Below are positions 16,774-24,639 of a DNA stretch of 25,773 nucleotides, piece by piece; positions within the stretch are counted from its first letter, which is position 1; every line of letters starts with the position of its first letter. Below the pieces are notes generated by a model. The model was not told the DNA's origin and made no database searches. It saw nothing but the letters and a program-made list of their open reading frames with translations. This DNA comes from SZUA-254 sp964596065 (lineage in GTDB: Bacteria > Bacteroidota > Ignavibacteria > UBA10030 > SZUA-254), in assembly GCA_964596065.1 (NCBI GenBank), contig CAZQSM010000030.1:1-25773 (forward strand), read 5' to 3'. The translations under genes were made by a program, and so were the position numbers.

Positions 16774-16850
16774 GAATCCCGTATGGAATCATTCGTCCGT
16801 CATAACATCAGGCCCGTCATCATATGCCCCCACCCCCGAAACAACCCCCG

Positions 16851-17666
16851 ATGTACACGATCATGTCGCGGCGGATGCTGGCCGAGACCATCGCCCGTTT
16901 CGACATCTACGCCCCGCTCATCGCGAAAAAGCGGCAGCCGGGAAATTTCGTAATGGTCCGCGCGAATGAAACGGCCGAGCGGATACCGCTGACGCTCGTC
17001 GATTCCGACGCACAGAAGGGGACCATCACGCTGATCGTGCAGGCCGTGGGCAAGTCCACGAAGCACCTGCTGACGCTCTACGCGGACGACATGCTTCTCG
17101 ACGTCGTCGGCCCGCTCGGAAACTCGACGCCGCTCACGGAGGGGAAGCACGTGGTCTGCGTCGGCGGCGGCGTGGGGACGGCGGAACTCTACCCGATTGC
17201 CAGGGGATTGAAGGAGAAGGGGAACACGCTCCACACGATCGTGGGCGGACGGACGAGGGAACTGGTCATCCTCGAAGAGGAGATGCGTTCCTGCTCCGAC
17301 ACGCTCCACGTCACCACCGACGACGGCTCGTACGGGCGCCGCGGGACGGTGGTGGACCAGCTCAACGACCTGATGGCGTCGGGCAGCCGGCTCGACGCCG
17401 TCTACGCGATCGGCCCGCTGCCGATGATGAAGGCTGTCGCCAACGCGACCCGCGCGACCGGCCTGAAGACGTACGTCAGCATGAACGCCCTGATGGTGGA
17501 CGGAACCGGGATGTGCGGCGGCTGTCGCGTGAGCGTGGGCGGCGAGATGAAATTCGCGTGCGTCGACGGGCCCGAGTTCGACGGCCACTCGGTGGATTTC
17601 GACGAACTGATGATGCGGAACAGGACCTACTCCGATCTCGAAAAAATGGCGGACTGTCAGCTATGA
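16851..17666 (+). CDS. nfnA: NfnA/SudB-type FAD and [2Fe-2S] oxidoreductase subunit
   Basis: A 271-aa cytoplasmic flavoprotein of the ferredoxin-NADP reductase/PyrK type. It is the small subunit of NADH-dependent ferredoxin:NADP oxidoreductase (NfnAB) or of the related sulfide dehydrogenase. The FAD domain includes RIPLTLVD, the nucleotide domain VCVGGGVGTAELYPIARGL, and the iron-sulfur end DGTGMCGGCRVSVGG followed by FACVDGPEFDGH. The start MYTIMSRRML matches the usual N-terminus. An ATG at 16824 would add nine Pro-rich residues, and neither has a clear Shine-Dalgarno. Its stop overlaps the nfnB start as ATGA. The sigma-54 promoter lies upstream. Confidence 0.9.
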   Translation: MYTIMSRRMLAETIARFDIYAPLIAKKRQPGNFVMVRANETAERIPLTLVDSDAQKGTITLIVQAVGKSTKHLLTLYADDMLLDVVGPLGNSTPLTEGKHVVCVGGGVGTAELYPIARGLKEKGNTLHTIVGGRTRELVILEEEMRSCSDTLHVTTDDGSYGRRGTVVDQLNDLMASGSRLDAVYAIGPLPMMKAVANATRATGLKTYVSMNALMVDGTGMCGGCRVSVGGEMKFACVDGPEFDGHSVDFDELMMRNRTYSDLEKMADCQL

Positions 17667-19156
17667 GCGAATCGACGAAGACCACTCCCGAAACCCAGGC
17701 GGCGCCGGCGCACCCGCCCCCCCAGGCCTCCGCCAACCCGCTGAAACCCTCCCAGCGGATGAAGATCCCGCGCCAGCAGTCGATCGAGCAGGTGCCCGGC
17801 GACCGGGTGAAAAATTTCTCGGAAGTTTCGCTCGGGATGACCGAGGAGCTCGCCCTGCAGGAGGCCGCGCGCTGCCTCGAGTGCAAGGACCCGCTCTGCA
17901 TCGAGGGATGCCCGGTGAGCGTGAACATCCTCGACTTTATCCGACTCATCATGAAGAAGGACTATGTCGGGGCGGTCAACAAGATCCGCGAGACGAACTA
18001 CCTCCCGTCGATCTGCGGCAGGGTCTGCCCGCAGGAATCGCAGTGCGAAGCAGTCTGCACGCTCGGGAAGAAACACGATCCGGTGTCGATCGGCAAGCTT
18101 GAACGGTTCGTGGCCGACTTCGAACGCGAGGTGGGTCTCTTCACCTCCCCGGAGATACCGGTCCGTCGCCCCGAAAAGGTGGCGATCGTCGGCTCGGGCC
18201 CGGCCGGCCTGACCTGCGCCGCCGAGCTGGCAAAAATGGGCTACCAGGTGACCGTTTTCGAGGCGCTCCACGCGGTCGGCGGCGTCCTGCGCTACGGCAT
18301 ACCGGAGTTCCGCCTCCCGAGGGAGATCCTCGACCTGGAGACCGAACGGATCAAGGCGCTCGGCGTCACCATCCAGACCAATTTCGTGGTCGGCCGGACG
18401 GCCACGATCGACGAGATGTTCGACGAGTGGGGGTTCAGCGCGGTATTCCTGGGGACCGGGGCGGGCACGCCCAACTTCCTCGGCATACCGGGCGAGAGCC
18501 TGAGCGGCGTCTATTCGGCCAACGAGTTCCTCACGCGAGTCAACCTGATGAAGGCGTACTCCTTCCCCGACCACGACACGCCGATCCGGATCGGGAGGGA
18601 GATCGCGGTCATCGGCGGCGGGAACACGGCGATGGACGCGGTCCGGACCGCGAAGCGGATCGGCGCGCAGAGGGCATACCTGGTCTACAGGCGGTCCCGG
18701 GCCGAGATCCCCGCGCGGGAGGAGGAAATCCACCACGCGGAGGAGGAGGGGATCGAGTTCGTCCTGCTCACCAACCCGACGCGCATCATCGGCGACGAAC
18801 GCAACTGGGTGAAGGCGCTCGAATGCCAGCGGATGGAACTCGGGGAGCCCGACAGCTCCGGCCGGCGCCGCCCCGTGCCGGTGCCCGGATCGGAGTTCCT
18901 GCTCGAGGTCCAGACGGTGATCGAGGCGATCGGCCAGAAACCGAACCCGATCATCCAGGCCTCCACCCCAGGGCTCGAGACGAGCAAACGGGGGACCGTG
19001 GTGGTCGACGACAGCCAGACGACCAGCCGCCGGGGTGTGTTCGCCGGGGGAGACCTCGCGCGCGGAGGGGCCACCGTGATCCTGGCGATGCGCGACGGCA
19101 GGCTCGCCGCGCAGTCGATCCACGCGTACCTGAACCGCAACGGGGAGCCGCATTGA
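17663..19156 (+). CDS. nfnB: NfnB/GltD-like flavin and Fe-S oxidoreductase subunit
   Basis: A 497-aa large subunit related to the glutamate synthase small chain and NfnB. A Pro/Ala-rich extension of about 30 residues precedes cysteine clusters for two [4Fe-4S] centres (CLECKDPLCIEGCP and CGRVCPQESQCEAVC). Next come the FAD site VAIVGSGPAGLTCAAEL, the NADPH site AVIGGGNTAMDAVRTAKR with YRRSRAEIPAR, and the FAD-closing FAGGDLARGGATVILAM. No glutamate synthase large subunit is adjacent, and nfnA is, so an electron-bifurcating or transhydrogenating Nfn-type role is favoured over GltD. Its stop TGA overlaps the TTG start of korA. Confidence 0.9.
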   Translation: MSESTKTTPETQAAPAHPPPQASANPLKPSQRMKIPRQQSIEQVPGDRVKNFSEVSLGMTEELALQEAARCLECKDPLCIEGCPVSVNILDFIRLIMKKDYVGAVNKIRETNYLPSICGRVCPQESQCEAVCTLGKKHDPVSIGKLERFVADFEREVGLFTSPEIPVRRPEKVAIVGSGPAGLTCAAELAKMGYQVTVFEALHAVGGVLRYGIPEFRLPREILDLETERIKALGVTIQTNFVVGRTATIDEMFDEWGFSAVFLGTGAGTPNFLGIPGESLSGVYSANEFLTRVNLMKAYSFPDHDTPIRIGREIAVIGGGNTAMDAVRTAKRIGAQRAYLVYRRSRAEIPAREEEIHHAEEEGIEFVLLTNPTRIIGDERNWVKALECQRMELGEPDSSGRRRPVPVPGSEFLLEVQTVIEAIGQKPNPIIQASTPGLETSKRGTVVVDDSQTTSRRGVFAGGDLARGGATVILAMRDGRLAAQSIHAYLNRNGEPH

Positions 19157-20358
19157 CCGTCACCCCCCCACCGGCCGGACGGATCCGCCTTCGCAGCGGA
19201 AACCAGATGGTCGCCGAGGGCGCGGTCGCGTCCGGGTGCCGGTTCTTCGCCGGGTACCCGATCACGCCCGCCTCGGGCATCTTCAAGGGGATGATCGACC
19301 TGCTCCAGCGCCACGGCGACCTCGCGATCAGTTCGCCCGACGAGATCTCGGCGCTCGGCTACTGCGTCGGCGCGTCGATGCGCGGATTCAAGGCGATGAC
19401 CGCCACCTCGGGGCCGGGGTGGGCCCTGATGATCGAGACCGTGCAGTACGCGCTGATGACCGAGACGCCGGTGGTGATCGCCCTCGTCCAGCGCCTCGGT
19501 CCGAGCACCGGCGGGGCCACGCAGGGCGCGCAGGGGGACGTGCTCCTGACCGAGTATTGCACGAGCGGCGGTTACACGGTCCCGGTGTTCGCCCCGAGCA
19601 CGGCGGCCGAATGCTTCGAGCTGACGATGCACGCCTTCAACTGGGCCGAGATCCTCAGGACCCCCGTCGTCCTCCTCCTCGACAAGGAGGTCGGGATGAC
19701 CACCGAGAGCGTCGACTACGCGGCGTTGCGGACGCCGCCGGTCGTCGACCGGGTGTCGGTCCCGGAGGGAAGCGGCCGGGGCAACGGCGCGAACGGCGGC
19801 GGCGCGAACGGCGGCGGCTCGAACGACGGCGGCGCGATCGCGAGACGGACCTACGAGTTCGCCGATCGCGCGGACGTCCCCCCCTTCATCGCGGTGGGGA
19901 GCGGAACGAAGGTCACCGCGACCGGCTCCGCGCACAACAAGTCGGGCGAGCTGAGGAAAAACGATCCCGAGACGCTCGAGATGCTCCACCACCTCGAGGA
20001 GAAAGTGCTCGCGCGGGCCGCGGAGATGACCGTCCTCTCCGCGGACATCCAGGAGGGCGCAGAGACGCTCCTCGTCAGTTTCGGGATCAGCGCGCGGGCG
20101 TGCCGCGAGGCGACGGAGGCCGCCCGGCGGGGGGGCAAACGCGTCTCCCTCCTGAACGCGCAGACCCTCTTCCCCGTACCGGCCGCGGAACTCCGGACGG
20201 CGGCCGCGGGCTGCTCCAGGATCATCGTCGTGGAGGAAAACCTCCACGGGCAGTACCGCGGCGTGATCCGGCACCTCTTCGGCGACCGGGAGGTCACGGG
20301 GGTCAACAGGATCGGTTCAATGATCACGCCCGCCGAAATTCTCGCCGCGATCGGCTGA
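19153..20358 (+). CDS. korA: 2-oxoacid:acceptor oxidoreductase alpha subunit
   Basis: A 401-aa alpha subunit of a CoA-dependent 2-oxoacid:ferredoxin oxidoreductase (2-oxoglutarate-type by motif, substrate not proven). The pyrimidine-binding domain shows FFAGYPITPASG, MTATSGPGWALM, TETPVVIALVQRLGPSTGG and QGDVLLTEY. The C-terminal domain includes LLVSFGISARACREA and VVEENLHGQYRG. It lacks the N-terminal gamma domain that many KorA proteins carry; that domain is on the beta subunit here. The start is TTG 19153, nested in the nfnB stop (TTGA), with GGGGAG about 8 nt upstream. Residues 212-226 are a Gly/Asn repeat linker. Confidence 0.92.
   Translation: MTVTPPPAGRIRLRSGNQMVAEGAVASGCRFFAGYPITPASGIFKGMIDLLQRHGDLAISSPDEISALGYCVGASMRGFKAMTATSGPGWALMIETVQYALMTETPVVIALVQRLGPSTGGATQGAQGDVLLTEYCTSGGYTVPVFAPSTAAECFELTMHAFNWAEILRTPVVLLLDKEVGMTTESVDYAALRTPPVVDRVSVPEGSGRGNGANGGGANGGGSNDGGAIARRTYEFADRADVPPFIAVGSGTKVTATGSAHNKSGELRKNDPETLEMLHHLEEKVLARAAEMTVLSADIQEGAETLLVSFGISARACREATEAARRGGKRVSLLNAQTLFPVPAAELRTAAAGCSRIIVVEENLHGQYRGVIRHLFGDREVTGVNRIGSMITPAEILAAIG
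19786..19830 (+). repeat. Three 15-bp tandem repeats inside korA
   Basis: Units GGCGCGAACGGCGGC, the same again, then GGCTCGAACGACGGC, encoding GANGG-GANGG-GSNDG. They are in frame and lie in a linker between the two KorA domains. Copy number could vary by slippage without breaking the frame. Confidence 0.85.
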
Positions 20359-20361
20359 CCG

Positions 20362-21693
20362 ATGGGACAGGTCCAGTCATACATGACCGAGCCGTGCAGC
20401 ATCCCCTTCTGCAAGGGATGCGGGCACTCCCACGTGCTTCGCAAGCTCAACGACGCCCTCGTGAGGCTCCAGGTCGACCCGGCCAGGGTCTGCCTCGTCA
20501 CCGACATCGGTTGCATCGGGCTCGCCGACTCGCTCTTCGCGCTCCCCCACACCGTCCATACCACGCACGGCCGGTCGACCGCCTTCGCCACCGGGATCGA
20601 GCTGGCGGACGGCGTGCTCGCCGATTCCGGCGTGAAGACCATCGTGCTGATCGGCGACGGCGGGGCGATGATCGGCCTGCTCCACCTGGTCAACGCCGCG
20701 CTCCTCAACGCCGACGTGACCGTCCTCCTCTGCAACAACTATCTCTTCGGAATGACCGGCGGACAGAACTCCGCCTTCTCCCCCCTCGACTTCGTCACGA
20801 CGACGACGCCGAAGGGAAACCTGATCCCGCCGCTCGACGTCTGCCGCCTGATGCTCGACTCCCACGCGGATTTCGTCGCGAGGAAGCTCGCAACCGACCA
20901 GGACCTGGCCGGCACCATCGCCGACGCGATCGCCTTCCCCGGCTTTTCGATGGTCGAGATCGTCGAGTTGTGCACCGAGTTCGGGGCCCGGCGGAACCAG
21001 CTCTCCGGAAACGCGCTCAAGGGGATCGTGGAGTCGCACGGCCAGCAGCTCGGCGTCCTCCGGGGCGGGGGGCAGCGCGCGGAGTTTGGCAGGGTCTATG
21101 CCGACAAATTCCCGCGCGACGGCCGGAGGGCGGGCATCGCGGAGGGGGAATTCATCCCGGTGAAACACCCCAACGATCTCGACCGGAAATTCGGCGTCGT
21201 CATCGCGGGCAGCGCGGGGGAAAAAGTGCAATCGGCGGCGAGCGCCCTCTGCGAGGCGGCGGCGCTCAGCGGCCTCCACTCGACGCAGAAGAACGACAAT
21301 CCCGTGACGCAGGGTTCGGGATTCTCGCTCGCGGAGGTCTGCCTGGGCCCCGGACGGATCGACTACACCGGCATCGATTCACCCGACGCGGTGATCGCCT
21401 CCTCCCCGGAGGGTGCGCGGGAACTCGCGGCCAGGGGCATCTTCGGGAAGTGCGGCGAACGGACGCTCATCATCCGAGACTCCGGCGTCCAGATACCCGG
21501 GACGACCGGCGGGGTGATCAGTCTCCCGCTGCGGGCCACGTTTTCACCCCCTCGCGCCGCGCTGGGGGCGGTTTCGGCGCTCCTTTCATCGACGGGAATT
21601 TTTCCTGTCGAAGCGTTCCACGAAACAATCGGGACCCGCGAACCGTCGCTCGCCGACTTGATCCGCGCCAAGACCGCAACATTAACATTCTGA
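20362..21693 (+). CDS. korB: 2-oxoacid:acceptor oxidoreductase beta subunit fused to gamma domain
   Basis: A 443-aa fusion. Residues 1-270 are the thiamine-diphosphate beta subunit: FCKGCGHSHVL, TDIGCIG, HTTHGRSTAFATGIEL, and the TPP motif GDGG (98-101) ending at NN (125-126), then GMTGGQNS. Residues about 275-443 match the gamma subunit (FGVVIAGSAGEKVQSAASAL, NPVTQGSGFSLAEV, and a C-terminal helix pair). A delta subunit with 2[4Fe-4S] ferredoxin motifs is absent from the operon. It starts 3 nt after korA; a second ATG seven codons in (MTEPCSIPFC) is also possible. Electrons would pass to free ferredoxin or directly to the Nfn subunits, which is inference. Confidence 0.9.
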   Translation: MGQVQSYMTEPCSIPFCKGCGHSHVLRKLNDALVRLQVDPARVCLVTDIGCIGLADSLFALPHTVHTTHGRSTAFATGIELADGVLADSGVKTIVLIGDGGAMIGLLHLVNAALLNADVTVLLCNNYLFGMTGGQNSAFSPLDFVTTTTPKGNLIPPLDVCRLMLDSHADFVARKLATDQDLAGTIADAIAFPGFSMVEIVELCTEFGARRNQLSGNALKGIVESHGQQLGVLRGGGQRAEFGRVYADKFPRDGRRAGIAEGEFIPVKHPNDLDRKFGVVIAGSAGEKVQSAASALCEAAALSGLHSTQKNDNPVTQGSGFSLAEVCLGPGRIDYTGIDSPDAVIASSPEGARELAARGIFGKCGERTLIIRDSGVQIPGTTGGVISLPLRATFSPPRAALGAVSALLSSTGIFPVEAFHETIGTREPSLADLIRAKTATLTF

Positions 21694-21743
21694 ACCGCTT
21701 AACGCCCGACATTCATCCATCGTCTCAGACGACACCCGCCGTG

Positions 21744-21761
21744 CCGATTGTTTTCAATCGG
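21744..21761 (+). terminator. Hairpin downstream of korB
   Basis: CCGATTG-TTTT-CAATCGG, a perfect 7-bp stem 50 nt after the korB stop. No T-run follows, although TTTATTTTTT at 21800-21809 comes later after a 4-bp stem. It is a possible operon end but weak. Confidence 0.35.
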
Positions 21762-21813
21762 TCAATCTACCCGGCCCTCCCGACGCCCAGGGAAACTGGT
21801 TTATTTTTTCCGG

Positions 21814-21829
21814 AGTGATGCCCATCACG
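21814..21829. promoter_or_regulatory. CRP/FNR-like dyad
   Basis: AGTGA-TGCCCA-TCACG; within it GTGATG-CC-CATCAC is a perfect dyad. Its centre is about 73 nt before the predicted transcription start of the sigma-54 activator gene, a position used by class I CRP-type activators. Confidence 0.45.
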
Positions 21830-21859
21830 GCCCGCATTCGAAGTTGTCGTAAATTTAAC

Positions 21860-21888
21860 TTGACAGTCTGGGCTGAAAAAGGGATATT
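21860..21888 (+). promoter_or_regulatory. Sigma-70-type promoter of the sigma-54 activator gene
   Basis: TTGACA (21860-21865, perfect), 17-nt spacer, GATATT (21883-21888, 4 of 6). The predicted start near 21895 leaves a leader of about 168 nt before GTG 22063. Confidence 0.65.
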
Positions 21889-21891
21889 ACC

Positions 21892-21920
21892 CCCCGATAG
21901 AGGCCTCACGGGGAGTTTTT
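21892..21920 (+). terminator. Hairpin with T5 at the 5' edge of the leader
   Basis: CCCCG (21892-21896), a 12-nt loop holding the palindrome GAGGCCTC, CGGGG (21909-21913), then AGTTTTT. It could end read-through from korB or act on the activator's own leader. The predicted start site lies within its left arm, so which applies is unclear. Confidence 0.35.
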
Positions 21921-22062
21921 CACCGTAACGAATACCAGCCCAAACACCACGTCGGTTGTAGGGATCAGCTGACGCTGCATTACGACTAACCCGGCAAGGG
22001 GCACGGGATATTCGTCCGTCTGTCTTTCTCATTCATCAGTATTCATCGTTGGGGGTCACATC

Positions 22063-23424
22063 GTGTCAACGAATGCCATCATCTTTTTCACGCCCGACCG
22101 TCCGCCAGGCGCGGATTTCTGGTCGAAATTGTCCGCCGGTGGTTTCACGCACAAAATCGCGGCGACCCGACAAGATGCATTCGACATGCTTTCCTCCAGG
22201 AGCCCCGGCATCTGCGTACTCGTGGCCGAGTCACCCTCGCCGGATTTTTTGAAAATTCTCGGATTCATTGCGGAGAGGAAACTCGACACTGAAGTGATCA
22301 TATCGGTGGAAAACGGCAGCGTCGAGGACGCTGTCGCGCATATGAAAGCCGGCGCTTACGATTTTCTCAACGGAGTCAGCGGCGGAGAGGCCCGGCTCAT
22401 CGAGTCAATCCTCCGGCTGGCGACAAATTACCGGCGACCCGGCAGGCAGCCGAAAGACGCGGGAGCCCTCCCCCCCGCCGCCGAGTCGGACCTGATGCTC
22501 GTCGGCCACAGCCCGGAGATCTGCGAAATACGATCCGCCGTGAGCCTGATCGCAAAATCCCAATCGACCGTGCTGATCACCGGGGAGAGCGGCACCGGCA
22601 AGGAAGTCGTCGCCAGGCTCCTTCACAACCAGAGTCCTCGGAACACGGCCCCCTATGTGACCATCAATTGCGCGGCGATCCCGAGGGACGTGATCGAGAA
22701 TGAAATGTTCGGACACGAAAAGGGGGCCTTCACGGGCGCACTTCAGAAGAAGGCAGGTTGCTTCGAAATGGCCAACGGCGGCACCATTCTCCTCGACGAA
22801 ATCGCCGAGATGAGCCTGGACACGCAGGCGAAACTCCTCCGCGCCATCGAAACCCAGAAATTCCGCCGCCTGGGCGGCAAGGAGGAGATCAACGTCGACG
22901 TCCGGGTCGTGGCCGCGACCAACAAACCCGTCGACCAGGCCCTGAAATCAGGCGAACTTCGGGAAGATCTCTACTACCGGCTGAGTGTCATCGAGCTTCG
23001 CCTTCCACCCGTACGGGAGCGGAAGGAAGACATCCCGGATCTGATCGAGTATTTCTTCTCGGTATTTTCCGAACGGTACGACAAACCCCGGCAGCGTTTC
23101 TCCCACGCCGCGCTCGACATCCTGAACGCGTATGAATGGCCCGGCAACGTGCGCGAAATACGGAACGTCGTCGAACGCGCCATCGTCGTTTGCCCCCATC
23201 TCGTCATCGGCCCGCAGTACCTCCCCGAACGGCTGAGCGCGGGGGGCCCGGCGCGGACCCACGTCCAGATCCCCGTCGGATCGTCGACCCAGGAAGCGGA
23301 ACGGCTGCTGATTCTCGAGACCCTCGCCTCGGCGGGATACAACAAGGCCAAGGCCGCCAGGATCCTCGGGGTAAGCAGGAAAACTCTCCACAACAAACTG
23401 ACGGGGTTCGAACATCCGCTTTGA
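22063..23424 (+). CDS. Sigma-54-dependent activator with degenerate receiver domain
   Basis: A 453-aa NtrC-family enhancer-binding protein. Residues 1-115 have the length and C-terminal pattern of a receiver (VEDAVAHMKAGAYDFL), but the phospho-Asp position reads VLVAESP (A55), the acidic pair after beta-1 is missing, and the usual Lys after YDFL is replaced (NG). The AAA+ domain is complete: Walker A GESGTGKE (about 172), the sigma-54 contact loop GAFTGA (about 225), Walker B GTILLDEI, and arginine-finger region FRRLGG. A Fis-type HTH ends the protein (NKAKAARILGVSRKTLHNKL). It therefore probably responds to something other than phosphorylation. The start is GTG 22063 with GGGGG upstream. It is the only visible candidate activator for the sigma-54 promoter at 16758, or it may control the following polysaccharide-type genes. 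Confidence 0.93.
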   Translation: MSTNAIIFFTPDRPPGADFWSKLSAGGFTHKIAATRQDAFDMLSSRSPGICVLVAESPSPDFLKILGFIAERKLDTEVIISVENGSVEDAVAHMKAGAYDFLNGVSGGEARLIESILRLATNYRRPGRQPKDAGALPPAAESDLMLVGHSPEICEIRSAVSLIAKSQSTVLITGESGTGKEVVARLLHNQSPRNTAPYVTINCAAIPRDVIENEMFGHEKGAFTGALQKKAGCFEMANGGTILLDEIAEMSLDTQAKLLRAIETQKFRRLGGKEEINVDVRVVAATNKPVDQALKSGELREDLYYRLSVIELRLPPVRERKEDIPDLIEYFFSVFSERYDKPRQRFSHAALDILNAYEWPGNVREIRNVVERAIVVCPHLVIGPQYLPERLSAGGPARTHVQIPVGSSTQEAERLLILETLASAGYNKAKAARILGVSRKTLHNKLTGFEHPL

Positions 23425-23457
23425 ACCGGATCCTGCCTCCCCACGGGATCGTTCACT

Positions 23458-23505
23458 CCGTCAGTTTGTGAGAACACGGCCGCGGCCGTTTCATTCCCCG
23501 TCAGT
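23458..23505. repeat. CCGTCAGT direct repeats around a 14-bp palindrome
   Basis: CCGTCAGT occurs at 23458-23465 and 23498-23505, exactly 40 nt apart, flanking the perfect palindrome ACGGCCGCGGCCGT (23476-23489). The group lies in the 105-nt spacer just before the toroid gene. No -24/-12 or clear -35/-10 element was found here. A regulatory role is conjecture. Confidence 0.3.
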
Positions 23506-23529
23506 AATCGTATCAGAACCGAGACCCCG

Positions 23530-24639
23530 ATGAGCCACCTGATCACCCCCGAACTCAGAAATCTCTGCATCGACCGGATGCGGGAGGCCTACGACCCGGG
23601 TTCCGGGATGTTTTCGAGGCAGCTGAGGAACCGTCGATGGGAACGGACCGAGGGCACCGAGGAGATCACCAGCACGGCGATCTGCCTCATCGCGGCCAGC
23701 CGCGCGGGCGTGGACGCCGCGCAGATCGGGATCGATGTCGCGCCAACGATCCGGACCGTGTTCGATCAATGCGCGTCCCGGTATCCCGGGGGCCTCGGGC
23801 TCGCGATCTGGATGAACGCCGCCTGGGACGGAGACTCCCTGACCGCCATCCTCCGCGCACGGGGTCTGTCCGCGAGGGCGGACTCGCTCGCCGTTCACTC
23901 CATGACCACGATGGAAGCCTCCTGGATGCTGTGCGGGCTACTCCACGAGCAGGCCAGGTCCCCCGAACCCGCGGTCACGGCGCTGGTCGACGAAGTCCGG
24001 TCGGAGATACTCACCCGTTTCCACGAGCGGAACCGCCTGTTCAGGCATTCTGCCGCTTTTTTCCCACCGAAAGACTGGCTCCGGAAAAACGTGGCCAACT
24101 TTGCAGACCAGGTTTATTCCGTCATGGCATTTTCTTTCGACCGCCTCGCGGGCGGCGTCAGGGCGTCCGGGGACCTCGCGTCCGCCTGCATGGACAGGCT
24201 GATAGAACTCCAGGGCCCGCTCGGACAATGGTGGTGGCATTACGATCCGTCATCCGGCGACGTCGCGGGACGCTTTCCCGTGTATTCCGTCCACCAGCAT
24301 GGCATGGCACCGATCGCGTTGACCGCCGTATCCCGCGCCAACGGCAGGGACCACTCCGCGACGATTGAAAAAAGTTTCGGCTGGCTCTCCGGGAACGAAC
24401 TTGGAGTCGGGATGATCGACCTGGACGGGGGCACGATCTGGAGGGACATCGAGCCTCGCGTCGGCCGCGTGGGAAGGTTGGCGCGTCAGGCGGGAATGAT
24501 TGCGGGATTCCGCGAAACCGGCGCGGGGCCGGCAGGCCCGCTCGAGGTCAACCATGAAACCCGCCCCTACGAATGGGGATGGTGCATCTATTTCGGCAGT
24601 CTCGACACCAAACCTCCGGGGGGGACCCATCTCGTCTGA
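23530..24639 (+). CDS. Toroid (terpenoid cyclase-like) protein of unknown function
   Basis: A 369-aa protein without signal peptide. Its pattern of short helical repeats with Trp/Gly-rich turns looks like the alpha/alpha toroid of terpenoid cyclases and prenyltransferases. Examples are WMNAAWDGDSL, LIELQGPLGQWWWHYDPSSG, FPVYSVHQHGMAPIAL and RPYEWGWCIYFG. I see neither the DxDD protonation motif of squalene-hopene cyclases nor the DxDTA pattern of oxidosqualene cyclases, so cyclase activity is doubtful. Similar proteins are, in my recollection, found near exopolysaccharide genes. The following glycosyltransferase gene overlaps its 3' end by about 86 nt, consistent with co-translation. Its start at ATG 23530 has only a weak Shine-Dalgarno. 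Confidence 0.75.
   Translation: MSHLITPELRNLCIDRMREAYDPGSGMFSRQLRNRRWERTEGTEEITSTAICLIAASRAGVDAAQIGIDVAPTIRTVFDQCASRYPGGLGLAIWMNAAWDGDSLTAILRARGLSARADSLAVHSMTTMEASWMLCGLLHEQARSPEPAVTALVDEVRSEILTRFHERNRLFRHSAAFFPPKDWLRKNVANFADQVYSVMAFSFDRLAGGVRASGDLASACMDRLIELQGPLGQWWWHYDPSSGDVAGRFPVYSVHQHGMAPIALTAVSRANGRDHSATIEKSFGWLSGNELGVGMIDLDGGTIWRDIEPRVGRVGRLARQAGMIAGFRETGAGPAGPLEVNHETRPYEWGWCIYFGSLDTKPPGGTHLV

Larger units (their letters stand above)
16487..16850. other. Regulatory region of the Nfn/Kor operon
   Basis: About 360 nt without a supported gene. It holds a CRP/FNR-like dyad (16562-16577), a direct repeat TCTCAAAG at 16605-16612 and 16651-16658, the palindrome ATCGGG-A-CCCGAT at 16665-16677, and a sigma-54 promoter at 16758-16773. 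The repeats and palindrome lie 80-155 nt before the promoter, where sigma-54 enhancer sites are normally found, but their role is inferred. Confidence 0.5.

Noticed and set aside
19236..21818. An 860-codon plus-strand open frame overlapping korA and korB
   Set aside because: Its product is Arg/Pro/Gly/Asp-rich noise, and the two Kor frames in the same stretch show every expected motif.
21963..21980. A second -24/-12 element before the sigma-54 activator
   Set aside because: GG and GC occur near the right spacing, but the flanking TGGCAC and TTGC bases are not matched.
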